A stretch of DNA of 64,000 nt from JACIYW01 sp014359745 (GTDB taxonomy: Bacteria; Pseudomonadota; Alphaproteobacteria; Rhodobacterales; Rhodobacteraceae). The notes beneath the pieces were generated by a model, which was not told the origin of the DNA, searched no databases, and saw nothing but the letters and a program-made list of their open reading frames with translations. Position 1 is the first letter of the stretch; each line of letters starts with the position of its first letter. The position numbers were made by a program, and so were the translations under genes. Below are positions 35,399 through 43,605 of this stretch, in pieces. The DNA lies in contig JBNPWE010000004.1 of the NCBI GenBank assembly GCA_050433985.1, positions 1 through 64,000 of the forward strand, given 5' to 3'.

Positions 35399-36011
35399 CG
35401 TCGGGGGAAAGCAGGCCAAGCCCGCGCAGATAGATGCCGATCCCGGCTTCAAGCAGATCCTCGGGCGGGAAGGGTGATCGGGCGCCGGGCTGGCCGCGGG
35501 CGAAGAGTTCCACCACACCGTGGCTCAGCGCCCAGATATGCGCGGAAAACATCGTGGCCGGTGGGCGACGGTCGGCGGGCATCTGATCGCAAAGCGCGGT
35601 TGCCGCCCGGTCCAGCACCGCGCGCGCGCGCGCCGCCGTCAGGGCAAGGTCTGGATGGGCATCCAGCGTCAGCCCCGCCTCGAACATCGCCATGTAATGG
35701 CCGGGATGGCGGCGGGCAAAGGCCAGATAGGCGCGGCCCGTCGCCTCGAATGCCTTGAGCGCCGAGGGTTTGCCATCATCATAGGCAAAGGCCATCAGGT
35801 CGCCAAAGATCGCATAGCCCTGTTGTGCCACTTCGGCCAGCAGATCCTCGCGCCCGGCGAAATGGCGATAGACGGCGGCTGGGGTGACACCGGCGGTCTT
35901 GGCGGCCTCTGACAGGGTGAAACCCTGCGGGCCCTTTTCGGAAATCAGGCCAAGCGCCGCCTCGACCAGGGCCTGTTTGAGATTGCCGTGATGATAGCCG
36001 CGTTTAGGCAT
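35394..36011 (-). CDS. TetR/AcrR family regulator (WHG-type C-terminus)
   Basis: A 205-residue repressor. The N-terminal helix-turn-helix is complete (FTLSEAAKTAGVTPAAVYRHFAGREDLLAEV). The YHHGNLKQALVEAAL lead and the IWALSHGVVELFARG block point to the TetR group with a WHG-like ligand domain. It overlaps ppk2 by 8 bases and lies downstream of it. The palindrome before ivd is a candidate target by type, not by proof. Confidence 0.85.
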   Translation of the reverse strand: MPKRGYHHGNLKQALVEAALGLISEKGPQGFTLSEAAKTAGVTPAAVYRHFAGREDLLAEVAQQGYAIFGDLMAFAYDDGKPSALKAFEATGRAYLAFARRHPGHYMAMFEAGLTLDAHPDLALTAARARAVLDRAATALCDQMPADRRPPATMFSAHIWALSHGVVELFARGQPGARSPFPPEDLLEAGIGIYLRGLGLLSPDG

Positions 36012-36885
36012 CCGCGATGTCGGGCCAGATCTCGGGGCCGCCGCAGATCAGGGGATCGGGCGCGCCGACCGCCTGCGCATCGCGTCCGGGATAATCGGCC
36101 GTGCCCAGAACCGCGCGGATCGCCGCCAGCCGCGCGCGCCGCTTGTCATCCGCCCGGATCACCGTCCATGGGGCCGCTTGGGTGTGGCTGATCAGAAGCG
36201 TTTCGCGGATCGCATCCGTGTAGGCATCCCACAGCGGCAGGCCATCGACATCGATCCGGCTGAGCTTCCAGTGCTTGAGCGGGTCTTTCTCGCGGTCCAG
36301 AAACCGGCGCATCTGTTCGGCGCGCCCGACGTTGAGCCAGATCTTGACCAGGCGGATACCATCTTCGACCAACATTGCCTCGAATCGGGGCACCTGCCGG
36401 AAGAATTTCGCGCGCTGTTCGAGGGTGCAAAAGCCGAACACCGGTTCGACGACGCCGCGGTTGTACCAGCTTCGATCAAAGATCACCATTTCGCCCGCGG
36501 CGGGCATGCGGGCGATGTAGCGCTGAAAATACCATTGCGTCGCCTCGGTATCCGAGGGTTTGGGCAGGGCCACCACCGGCGCGCCGCGCGGGTTTATGTT
36601 TTCGCGCAGCCGCCCGATGGTGCCGCCCTTGCCCGAGGCATCGCGCCCCTCGAACACCACCACCACCCGCGCGCCGCAATCGCGCAGATGTGCCTGGTAC
36701 TTGACCAGTTCGATCTGAAGGCGCTCCATCGCGTCTTCGTAATCGCCTTTGTTCATGGCGGTCCTGTAGGGAAAACTTTCGGACAGCATGTCATTCTTGT
36801 CGGCCTTGCGCAGCGCGTCGCGCAGATGTTTGGGGGCCTCTTTCGTGACATAGCGGCTTATGGCGCCGTCAAAGGGCAGGGTCAT
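36004..36885 (-). CDS. ppk2: Polyphosphate kinase 2
   Basis: A 293-residue PPK2, a P-loop kinase that moves phosphate between polyphosphate and nucleotides. Walker A is GRDASGKGG (80-88), the Walker B/lid region is FDRSWYNRGVVEP (D137), and KHWKLSRIDVDGLPLWDAY follows. The single-domain length fits class I PPK2, which usually phosphorylates nucleoside diphosphates. The direction and nucleotide are not visible. It is followed, with an 8-base overlap, by a TetR gene on the same transcript. Confidence 0.92.
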   Translation of the reverse strand: MTLPFDGAISRYVTKEAPKHLRDALRKADKNDMLSESFPYRTAMNKGDYEDAMERLQIELVKYQAHLRDCGARVVVVFEGRDASGKGGTIGRLRENINPRGAPVVALPKPSDTEATQWYFQRYIARMPAAGEMVIFDRSWYNRGVVEPVFGFCTLEQRAKFFRQVPRFEAMLVEDGIRLVKIWLNVGRAEQMRRFLDREKDPLKHWKLSRIDVDGLPLWDAYTDAIRETLLISHTQAAPWTVIRADDKRRARLAAIRAVLGTADYPGRDAQAVGAPDPLICGGPEIWPDIADA

Positions 36886-36989
36886 GCGCGGTCTCCTGTT
36901 TTGGGGTCAGTATCGCGATTGCGGCGCGGGGTGCAATCGGATGCGGCAGGAAATCCGCGTGAGGCAAGGGGGCGTTGCGCGCAATGGCG

Positions 36990-37952
36990 TTAGCGGGCGT
37001 TGCGCGCACTGGCGCGGCGGATGGCGTCAATCACTGCCTCGGGGTTGGTGTGGTGGGGCATGTGGCCCACGCCCGAAAGCCGGGTCAGGCGGGCGTTTGG
37101 CAGCAGGGTGGCAAGCTTGTCGGAATGCACGGCGATCGGTACGATCGTGTCGGCGGTTCCGTGGATCAGTTCGACGGGCAGGTGCAGACCGGCGTAATGG
37201 CGCGACATTTCCACAAGATGGGGTTTCAGCCCGTTCACCTGGCGTGCATTGGCGCGCAGGCTGGCCTGCCGCAGCGTCAGCTCGACGCCGATGTGATCGA
37301 CATAGCCTTTGGGCGCCTGCTTGGGGCGAAAGATTACCGCCAGCGCCTCGTCGGCGCGGCGTTTCCCGGCAAAGGCGGCAAGCAGCCGCAACAGAATGGC
37401 GTCGCCAAGGGCGCTGGCGCTGATCCGGTACCAAAGGCCCAGACCGCCCGGCCAGGGCATCGTGGCCCCCGACACCAGCACCAGCGCGCGGATGCCGCCG
37501 GGATCGTTCAGCGCCCAGGCCAGCGCCACCGCCGCGCCGTAACTGTGACCCAGAACCACCGGATTTCGAACACCAAGCTGGTCGGCCGCCGCGCGCAGCA
37601 GATCGGCCTGCACGGCGGGATCAATTGCGGCATCGCCCGGATCGTCGGTCCAGCCCAGGCCGGGCCGGTCAAAGGCGATGACGCGGTAATGGGGCGCAAG
37701 GCGGCCCACCAGGTCAAAGGTGAAATCGCGGGTGTTGCCGCTGGCGCCGTGGATCAGCACCAGATCCGGGCCCGCCCCCTCGACATGGGCGTGCACGGTG
37801 GTGCCGCCCACATCCAGCAACTGCCCCGTGGGCGGATAGGCCGCGCGCGCCACCGCCGCACGCCGGTCGGTCCGCCGGTCAAGCAGCACGCCGCACCCCG
37901 CAACCGACAGGACCGAGATCAGGGCAATGGCAGCAAGGGCGGGAAACCACAT
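36990..37952 (-). CDS. Alpha/beta-fold hydrolase, membrane-anchored
   Basis: A 320-residue hydrolase with an N-terminal hydrophobic segment (4-24, with a cysteine at 20 that could be a lipobox, SVAGC). The fold shows HGASGNTRDF (oxyanion region), nucleophile S137 in GHSYGAA, an acidic residue near HGTADTIVP, and the histidine in SGVGHMPHH. The substrate is unknown. The last codons are repeated directly downstream (GGCGTTGCGCGCAATGG and GGCGTTGCGCGCACTGG), a small tandem duplication. Confidence 0.85.
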   Translation of the reverse strand: MWFPALAAIALISVLSVAGCGVLLDRRTDRRAAVARAAYPPTGQLLDVGGTTVHAHVEGAGPDLVLIHGASGNTRDFTFDLVGRLAPHYRVIAFDRPGLGWTDDPGDAAIDPAVQADLLRAAADQLGVRNPVVLGHSYGAAVALAWALNDPGGIRALVLVSGATMPWPGGLGLWYRISASALGDAILLRLLAAFAGKRRADEALAVIFRPKQAPKGYVDHIGVELTLRQASLRANARQVNGLKPHLVEMSRHYAGLHLPVELIHGTADTIVPIAVHSDKLATLLPNARLTRLSGVGHMPHHTNPEAVIDAIRRASARNAR

Positions 37953-38041
37953 GGCGGGTCCATCTGTCAGGTCAGGCCGCCAGGGGCGTTACGCGAATGT
38001 AGGGCGCGCCTTGCCAATGGCCACCCGGCCCGTGCCTGCGA

Positions 38042-38959
38042 TCAAGTGCCGATATCGCGCAGATCGAACGGGGTGGTCTGATAAATCTCGTTGATCCAGT
38101 TGCCATAAAGCAGATGCGCGTGGCTGCGCCAGCGATTGAGCGGGGCGCGCGTCGGATCATCATCGGGAAAGTAATTCGCGGGCACAGCGATCGGGGTGCC
38201 CGCGGCCGCGTCGCGGTCATACTCTTCCTTCAGGGTGCCGCTGTCATATTCGAAATGGTCGAACGTATAAAGCGCGCGATGGGCGCTGTCAGAAACCAGG
38301 CAGGGGCCCGAAACCTCGCTGAACAGCAGCGTGCGCAGCGCCGCAACCCGGTCAATATCGGCCTGACGGATTTCCGTCCAGCGGCTGACGGGTACCAGGC
38401 AATCATCGGAAAACCCGCGCAGATAGACGGATGCAGGCGAGGTGTTGGTCTGGCGAAAGCAACCGAACACCTTGGTCGCCAGCATGTGCTTTGGCACCCC
38501 GTGAAAGTGGTTGATCATCGCCATGCCGCCCCAGCACACGCCAAAGGTGTTGTGGACATGGGTTTGCGACCAGTCGAACACCTCGCGCAGTTCGTCCCAA
38601 TAGGTCACGTCGGAAAAGGCCAGATGTTCGATGGGCGCGCCGGTGATGATCAGCCCGTCAAAGCGTTCATCCCTGACCTGCTGGAACGGGCGATAGAATT
38701 CCTCCATATGTTCGGGGGCGGTGGTCTTGGAATGGTGTTCGCTCATGCGGATCAGGGTCAGATCGATCTGAAGGGGGGTGGCCCCGATCAGGCGGGCGAA
38801 CTGGGTTTCCGACTGGATCTTCTTGGGCATCAGGTTAAGCAGCGCGATGCGCAACGGCCGGATATCCTGCCGGGTGGCGCGCAATTCATCCATTACCATC
38901 ACGCCTTCACGATCAAGGATGTGATAGGCAGGCAGCGATTCTGGCAATCTGATCGGCAT
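38042..38959 (-). CDS. metA: Homoserine O-acetyltransferase (MetA type)
   Basis: A 305-residue MetA that acylates homoserine in methionine synthesis. The nucleophile is C142 in NTFGVCWGG, the same number as in E. coli MetA; the His-Glu pair is in DHFEYD. Residue 111 is glutamate (TGAPIEH). Glu at this position marks acetyl-CoA use, whereas Gly marks succinyl-CoA use, so this is likely an acetyltransferase. I chose the ATG at 38959 because GGAG is then 7 bases away; a nearer ATG at 38965 has only 2 bases. It lies 28 bases after an ATPase gene on the same strand. Confidence 0.92.
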   Translation of the reverse strand: MPIRLPESLPAYHILDREGVMVMDELRATRQDIRPLRIALLNLMPKKIQSETQFARLIGATPLQIDLTLIRMSEHHSKTTAPEHMEEFYRPFQQVRDERFDGLIITGAPIEHLAFSDVTYWDELREVFDWSQTHVHNTFGVCWGGMAMINHFHGVPKHMLATKVFGCFRQTNTSPASVYLRGFSDDCLVPVSRWTEIRQADIDRVAALRTLLFSEVSGPCLVSDSAHRALYTFDHFEYDSGTLKEEYDRDAAAGTPIAVPANYFPDDDPTRAPLNRWRSHAHLLYGNWINEIYQTTPFDLRDIGT

Positions 38960-38987
38960 CGGCATACTCCGGCGGGCAGAACGGGAT

Positions 38988-39860
38988 TTAGACCGGCTTT
39001 TGGCCAGCCTCAAGGGTCTGGGCGATCAGGTCGATCACGTCGCCCGCGCTGGTGACGCGGGCGATATCGTCGGCATGCACGGTGATACCCCAGTTTTGCG
39101 CCATCATTTCATAGCGCGGCTGGCGATGCGCCAGGGCCTGCGCATAGGCGTGGCGCACAAAGGCATCGGGATCGACCTCGCCCTCGGTCAGGCCGGTATC
39201 GCGCAGATAGGCCTGCCAGACCGGCACCAGGAATTCCGGCTGGTAATACATCGGTTTGGGCGCCCGGTCGAAACGGCGGATCAGTTCGGCAGTGTGATCC
39301 GCCGATCCCTTGATCCACACCGGCAGCAGATGTTCCGACAAGGTGCGCATCACCGGATCGTCGCGGTCCTCGGGGTTCACCACCTCGCAGATCGATCCGC
39401 CGCTGTCACAAACGAAATGCGCATAGCCGTAAAGCGCCTGTGCGCGGGTGATGAAATGCGGCGTATCCATCAGCGCCGCCACCTCGGCCACGCGGTGCTG
39501 ATCCTGCCGGATGCGATAGGTCTCAAACGGCAGGCCACCCCGGCTTGGGTCGCCCGGTTTGCCCAGGTAGGTCGATAGCGGCGACAGGTTTCCGAAGGTG
39601 ATGTTCGAGGCGATATAGATCGAATCCGTCATCAACAGATCGCGCAACAGCGGCACCTGCATCGCCTGATGTTTGAAATTGTCGACGATATGTTCGCCCA
39701 TGTAGCGGGTGCCGATCCGGTAATCGACCGAATAGTGAAACCAGCCCCCCGCATCGCGCAACAGGTTCGAGATGTGGGTCTTGCCCAGCCCCGACATGCC
39801 AAACAGCATCAGCCGCTTTTGTGGGGATTTCAGCCAGTGTTCGGCGCTTTGGTAAAGCAT
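38988..39860 (-). CDS. P-loop ATPase-like protein linked to metA
   Basis: A 290-residue soluble protein with a Walker A motif, LFGMSGLGKTHIS (about 19-31), near the N-terminus. Blocks such as WFHYSVDYRIGTRYMGEHI, SNITFGNLSPLSTYLGK and HFVCDSGGSICEVVNPED follow. I know it only as an uncharacterised alphaproteobacterial ATPase. Its stop is 28 bases before metA, so both are probably co-transcribed. A role in methionine metabolism is not established. The ATG at 39860 fits; the frame upstream to 40001 runs through the rplI terminator region. Confidence 0.75.
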   Translation of the reverse strand: MLYQSAEHWLKSPQKRLMLFGMSGLGKTHISNLLRDAGGWFHYSVDYRIGTRYMGEHIVDNFKHQAMQVPLLRDLLMTDSIYIASNITFGNLSPLSTYLGKPGDPSRGGLPFETYRIRQDQHRVAEVAALMDTPHFITRAQALYGYAHFVCDSGGSICEVVNPEDRDDPVMRTLSEHLLPVWIKGSADHTAELIRRFDRAPKPMYYQPEFLVPVWQAYLRDTGLTEGEVDPDAFVRHAYAQALAHRQPRYEMMAQNWGITVHADDIARVTSAGDVIDLIAQTLEAGQKPV

Positions 39861-40011
39861 ATGTCGCCCTTTCGATGGTGCGCCTTGGCTAACGCCCGCC
39901 ATTGGGTTGGTCAATCGGGTTGCCGTTGCATCGTGGGCGTTCGGCCCCAGGTTTGCCCAAGGACACCTGACGGGCGGAAACGCCCCTGCAATCGCTGACA
40001 TGGCGGAAATG

Positions 40012-40040
40012 AAAAACCGCGCCGGATCGCTCCGGCGCGG
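40012..40040 (-). terminator. Rho-independent terminator after rplI
   Basis: On the minus strand CCGCGCCGGA-GCGA-TCCGGCGCGG is a perfect 10-bp stem followed by TTTTT, 28 bases after the rplI stop. It ends the rpsF-rpsR-rplI operon. Confidence 0.92.
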
Positions 40041-40067
40041 ATTGAAATTCTGGAACCGCTGCGCCGA

Positions 40068-40649
40068 TCACTCGTCGCGGGGATCGTCACCACCGGCGCT
40101 GCCGATATCGTCGAAGAGTTCGGCAATCTCGAATTCGGCCTCGGCCTCGGCCTCGGCGGCAAGTTCCTGAATGGATTTGCCCGATGCCTGCAGCTCTGCC
40201 TCTTCCGGGGAACGGGCAATGTTCAGGTTGAACTTCGCCGTTACCTCGGGGTGCAGGACCAGCGAAACCGTGTGGATGCCCAGTTCCTTGATCGGGCGAT
40301 CCAGAACCACCTGGCGGCGGTCAATGGTGAAACCGCCTTCGGTCGCGGCATCGGCGGCGTCGCGGGTGCTGACCGATCCATAAAGCGAGCCGGAGTCGGA
40401 CGCCGAGCGGATCACCACGAACATCTGCCCGTCCAGCTTTTCAGCCAGCGCCTGCGCCTCTTTGCGGGTTTCGATATTGGCCATTTCAAGCTGCACCTTG
40501 CGGGCCTCGAACGCCTTTATATTGGCCTCGGACGCGCGCAGCGCCTTGCCCTGCGGCAGCAGGAAATTGCGGCCGAAACCGTCCTTGACGTTCACGACAT
40601 CGCCCATCTGGCCCAGCTTGGCCACACGTTCAAGAAGGATCACTTGCAT
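40068..40649 (-). CDS. rplI: 50S ribosomal protein L9
   Basis: A 193-residue L9. The N-terminal 23S-binding domain is classic (MQVILLERVAKLGQMGDVV, then GFGRNFLLPQGKAL), joined by the long helix to a C-terminal domain (SVSTRDAADAA). An extra acidic tail of about 45 residues (EAEAEAEFEIAELFDDIGSA) follows the normal 148-residue protein, as I recall in Rhodobacterales. It is the last gene of rpsF-rpsR-rplI. Confidence 0.96.
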   Translation of the reverse strand: MQVILLERVAKLGQMGDVVNVKDGFGRNFLLPQGKALRASEANIKAFEARKVQLEMANIETRKEAQALAEKLDGQMFVVIRSASDSGSLYGSVSTRDAADAATEGGFTIDRRQVVLDRPIKELGIHTVSLVLHPEVTAKFNLNIARSPEEAELQASGKSIQELAAEAEAEAEFEIAELFDDIGSAGGDDPRDE

Positions 40650-40659
40650 GTCGTTCCCC

Positions 40660-40887
40660 TTATTTCACGGCGTATGGCAGCAGGGCAAGAAAGCGCGCAC
40701 GCTTGATCGCCCTGGCCAGTTCGCGTTGTTTCTTGGCCGAAACGGCGGTGATGCGCGACGGCACGATCTTGCCGCGTTCAGAGATGTAGCGTTGCAGCAG
40801 CCGCACGTCCTTGTAATCGATCTTGGGTGCGTTGTCGCCCGAGAACGGGCAGACCTTGCGGCGACGGAAGAATGGTTTGTTTGCCAT
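40660..40887 (-). CDS. rpsR: 30S ribosomal protein S18
   Basis: A 75-residue S18, which sits on the platform with S6. It shows FFRRRKVCPFSGD, IDYKDVRLLQRYISERGKI and KKQRELARAIKRARFLALLP. The length is normal. It lies 26 bases after rpsF and 10 before rplI, in the standard order. Confidence 0.97.
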   Translation of the reverse strand: MANKPFFRRRKVCPFSGDNAPKIDYKDVRLLQRYISERGKIVPSRITAVSAKKQRELARAIKRARFLALLPYAVK

Positions 40888-40913
40888 GGTTTGCTATCCT
40901 TTCCTGCTGCCGG

Positions 40914-41333
40914 TCAACGCCGACGTTCGGGGCGGTCGCCCCGGTCGCCACGGTCACCACGATCGGGCCGGTCGCCACGATCGCCACGGTCGGGCCGGTC
41001 GCCACGATCGTCGCGTTTTTGCATCTGCACCGACGGGCCGTCTTCGTGCGCGTCAACCGAAATGGTCATGACCCGCATCACATCGTCATGCAGGCGCATC
41101 AGGCGCTCCATCTCCTGCACGGCGGGGGCGGGGGCGTTGGTGCGCAGCAGCGCATAGTGGCCCTTGCGGTTCTTGTTGATCTTGTAGGCCATCGTCTTGA
41201 CGCCCCAATATTCATTGGCGACGACGGTTCCGCCGTTATCCGCCAGCACGGCGGAAAAGTGTTCAACAAGCCCTTCGGCCTGGGCGCTGGAAAGATCCTG
41301 GCGCGCGATAAAGACATGCTCGTAAAGCGGCAT
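40914..41333 (-). CDS. rpsF: 30S ribosomal protein S6 with Arg/Asp/Gly-rich tail
   Basis: A 139-residue S6. Residues 1-100 are normal (MPLYEHVFIARQDLSSAQAE, WGVKTMAYKINKNRKGHYAL). The remaining tail is a run of RGDRPDRGDRGD units; its DNA at 40921-41012 is made of short direct repeats. S6 of E. coli is post-translationally modified with glutamates at its C-terminus; here the tail is charged but different. It starts at ATG 41333; longer frames upstream are rejected. Confidence 0.96.
   Translation of the reverse strand: MPLYEHVFIARQDLSSAQAEGLVEHFSAVLADNGGTVVANEYWGVKTMAYKINKNRKGHYALLRTNAPAPAVQEMERLMRLHDDVMRVMTISVDAHEDGPSVQMQKRDDRGDRPDRGDRGDRPDRGDRGDRGDRPERRR
40921..41012 (-). repeat. Short direct repeats encoding the S6 tail
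   Basis: Words such as CGATCGCCACGGTCGGGCCG and GGTCGCCACGATCG recur in frame and encode RGD/RPD units. The array lies wholly within rpsF. Confidence 0.8.
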
Positions 41334-41435
41334 GTGTGCTCCGATCTGTCGGGCGCATTTCATCGTGCGGGCCTGAATTCTTCGCCCCCCGCACACGAGA
41401 GCCTGCGCCGGTTTCGTGGTTCGCGAAGAAGGGGC

Positions 41436-41463
41436 GTTATACAGGCCCATTCCGGTGATGCAA
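41436..41463 (-). promoter_or_regulatory. Sigma-70-type promoter of the rpsF operon
   Basis: On the minus strand TTGCAT-N16-TATAAC lies about 100 bases before rpsF. Confidence 0.6.
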
Positions 41464-41576
41464 GGGGGCAAATCGCGTCGAAAACCGGTCGATTGCCGAC
41501 ATTATGGCCGATTCACCTAAATATTGTCGTAAACGCGCCGGATTGGCGGGGCATGAGGGTTCGGAAAGGATCAGTG

Positions 41577-42563
41577 ATGCCCGGAACCGTTCATATCCTC
41601 AAGACATTCGCGCGCGGCCAGTCGGGTGCGGTGACGGTGGATTATGTGCCGCTTATTGCCGCGATCATCGGTCTTGGCGTGTTGGTTGTGACCGAGGTCG
41701 GCGGCGGGGCCAATACCGCATCGCAGAACGTTTCCGACACGCTGAAGAATGCCGAGGTGAAATCGCCGGTATTCGCAGCAGCGGGGCCCACCGGCAACAC
41801 CAACACCGGGCCAATCGGCGGTGACCCCCTGCCGCCTGGGGGCGTATCAGGGGGGGGCGACGCATCTGGCGGCGGATCGTCGGGCGGTTCCTCTGGCGGA
41901 TCGTCGGGCGGTTCCTCTGGCGGATCGTCAGGCGGTTCCACTGGCGGGGACTCTGGGGGGGATTCTGGCGGGGGTTCCACAGGCGACAACGGCACGCCCC
42001 CTTCAACCGGATCAGGCAATCCCGGCAATGACAAGGATGTGGGCAAAGCCGGCGAAACGCCCAGCGACCAGAACGATTTTGGCGGCGGTTCGGTTGGAAA
42101 CAGCGACAGCTCCGGTGCTTCGGGTGGTGGCACGGATAATAACGCGGGATCAAAGGGCAACGATGATGACGATTCCCACGATGACGGCTCTAACGATCAT
42201 GACGCCCACGATGACGACTCCCACGATGACAAATCCAAAACTGACGACTCGGATAATTCGGGGCTGGCCGAGGCGGATTTCACCTTTCCGACGATGAACG
42301 TCGGGTTCTATGCGGGCGATATCATCGTCTCTGAGTGGATGAGCTTTCCCGAACTTGGCAGTGAGAAGGTGGATTTCTCGATCTCGGGTGACGGGAATGC
42401 AACGGCGCAGGCCCATAACGGCAAGCAACTCACCGAAGGCAAAATTCAGTGGGGCACGAATATCACCGTGCAAACCCCGCCACCGGGCGAGACCTATACA
42501 GTGATCTTGCAGCTTGGCGACCAGGTGGGCAGCTTTACCGTTGCCCGCGCCGCCCAGCCCTGA
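41577..42563 (+). CDS. Long Flp-pilin-like protein with Ser/Gly linker and Asp/His-rich region
   Basis: A 328-residue protein. The N-terminus has a Flp-type prepilin signal: G17 followed by AVTVDY (the family has G/xxxxEY; here D replaces E) and then PLIAAIIGLGVLVVTEV, the pilin core helix. Normal Flp pilins are about 50-70 residues. This one continues with three 24-base repeats giving SGGSSGGS units (about 99-123), a Gly/Asp linker, and an Asp/His stretch (about 196-230, DDDDSHDDGSNDHDAHDDDS). It ends in a roughly 95-residue possibly beta-rich domain (MNVGFYAGDIIVSEW). The start at 41577 has AAAGGA upstream. No TadV or tad genes are nearby. The role is unknown. Confidence 0.7.
   Translation: MPGTVHILKTFARGQSGAVTVDYVPLIAAIIGLGVLVVTEVGGGANTASQNVSDTLKNAEVKSPVFAAAGPTGNTNTGPIGGDPLPPGGVSGGGDASGGGSSGGSSGGSSGGSSGGSSGGSTGGDSGGDSGGGSTGDNGTPPSTGSGNPGNDKDVGKAGETPSDQNDFGGGSVGNSDSSGASGGGTDNNAGSKGNDDDDSHDDGSNDHDAHDDDSHDDKSKTDDSDNSGLAEADFTFPTMNVGFYAGDIIVSEWMSFPELGSEKVDFSISGDGNATAQAHNGKQLTEGKIQWGTNITVQTPPPGETYTVILQLGDQVGSFTVARAAQP
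41871..41942 (+). repeat. 24-base tandem repeat in the Flp-like gene
   Basis: Three units of the GGCGGATCGTCGGGCGGTTC-CTCT type at 41871, 41895 and 41919, the last with point changes. In frame they encode GGSSGGSS, giving a flexible linker. Confidence 0.9.
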
Positions 42564-42791
42564 GCGTGGCGGGCGCATCGGAAAAAGGAAACAAGCCGAA
42601 TTTCTGACAACCGCCTGACCGGGTCGGCGTATGTGGCCCCGTGCATTTTTCAATATTTGTCAGATTGGCCGGGAACGGCACATTGGGCGCTGTGGCAAAC
42701 GCCCCGGTGCCGACACATCCGGAACGGGGCACCCCCTTCACATCCCCGCGCCCCCGGCGTATAGGCGGCGCGGACCGACAGGAGACCCCGG

Positions 42792-43583
42792 ATGCAAGGC
42801 AGTGCCAACCTCAACGTGATGATCAAGGCCGCGCGCAAGGCGGGCCGCAGCCTTGTCAAGGATTTCCGCGAGGTCGAGAACCTTCAGGTGTCCAGCAAGG
42901 GCGCGGGCGATTTCGTCAGCCGTGCCGATATCGCCGCGGAAAAGATCATCCGCGATGAATTGATGGGCGCGCGCCCGACCTATGGCTGGCTGGGCGAGGA
43001 AAGCGGCGAGGCGCCGGGCGATGATCCGACCCGCCGCTGGATCGTCGATCCCTTGGATGGCACCACGAATTTCCTGCACGGCCTGCCACACTGGGCGATT
43101 TCCATCGCGCTGGAACACAAGGGAGAGGTGGTCGCGGGCGTGGTGTTCGATCCGGCCAAGGATGAAATGTTCTGGGCCGAAAAGGGCACGGGCGCCTGGA
43201 TGAACGACACCCGCCTGCGGGTGTCGGGGCGCAACAAGATGATCGAGTGCATCTTTGCCACCGGCGTCCCCTTTGGCGGGCGGGGCACGCTTCCGGCGAC
43301 GTTGCAGGATCTGGCGCGGCTGATGCCAACCTGCGCGGGGGTTCGGCGCTGGGGGGCGGCGGCGCTTGATCTGGCCTATGTGGCGGCGGGGCGGTACGAT
43401 GGATATTGGGAACGCGGGCTGAATGCCTGGGATCTGGCGGCGGGCCTGATCATCGTGCGTGAGGCCGGCGGGCTGACCGGCCCGGTGCGCGAGGGGGCGG
43501 ATATTCTGGAAAAGGGCGCGGTGATTGCCGCCAACAGCCAGGTTTTCGACGCCTTGGCCAAGGTGCTGCGCCAACCGGCCTGA
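42792..43583 (+). CDS. suhB: Inositol monophosphatase family protein (SuhB-like)
   Basis: A 263-residue magnesium-dependent phosphatase. Metal ligands are in GEESGE (about 68-73), DPLDGTTNF (86-94) and WDLAAG near the C-terminus. SuhB of E. coli is both an IMPase and an rRNA-transcription factor; which role applies cannot be seen. AGGAGA lies 8 bases before the start. It converges with the rhomboid gene, only 22 bases apart. Confidence 0.9.
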   Translation: MQGSANLNVMIKAARKAGRSLVKDFREVENLQVSSKGAGDFVSRADIAAEKIIRDELMGARPTYGWLGEESGEAPGDDPTRRWIVDPLDGTTNFLHGLPHWAISIALEHKGEVVAGVVFDPAKDEMFWAEKGTGAWMNDTRLRVSGRNKMIECIFATGVPFGGRGTLPATLQDLARLMPTCAGVRRWGAAALDLAYVAAGRYDGYWERGLNAWDLAAGLIIVREAGGLTGPVREGADILEKGAVIAANSQVFDALAKVLRQPA

Positions 43584-43605
43584 AGGCCGGGCCCACCGCC
43601 GGACG

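Noticed and set aside
39861..40011. Possible SAM riboswitch upstream of the ATPase-metA pair
   Set aside because: The AU-rich pseudoknot pattern of SAM-II and the SAM/SAH core are absent.
41871..41942. CRISPR-like repeat in the Flp-like gene
   Set aside because: The units are directly joined without spacers and are in frame, so this is a coding tandem repeat.
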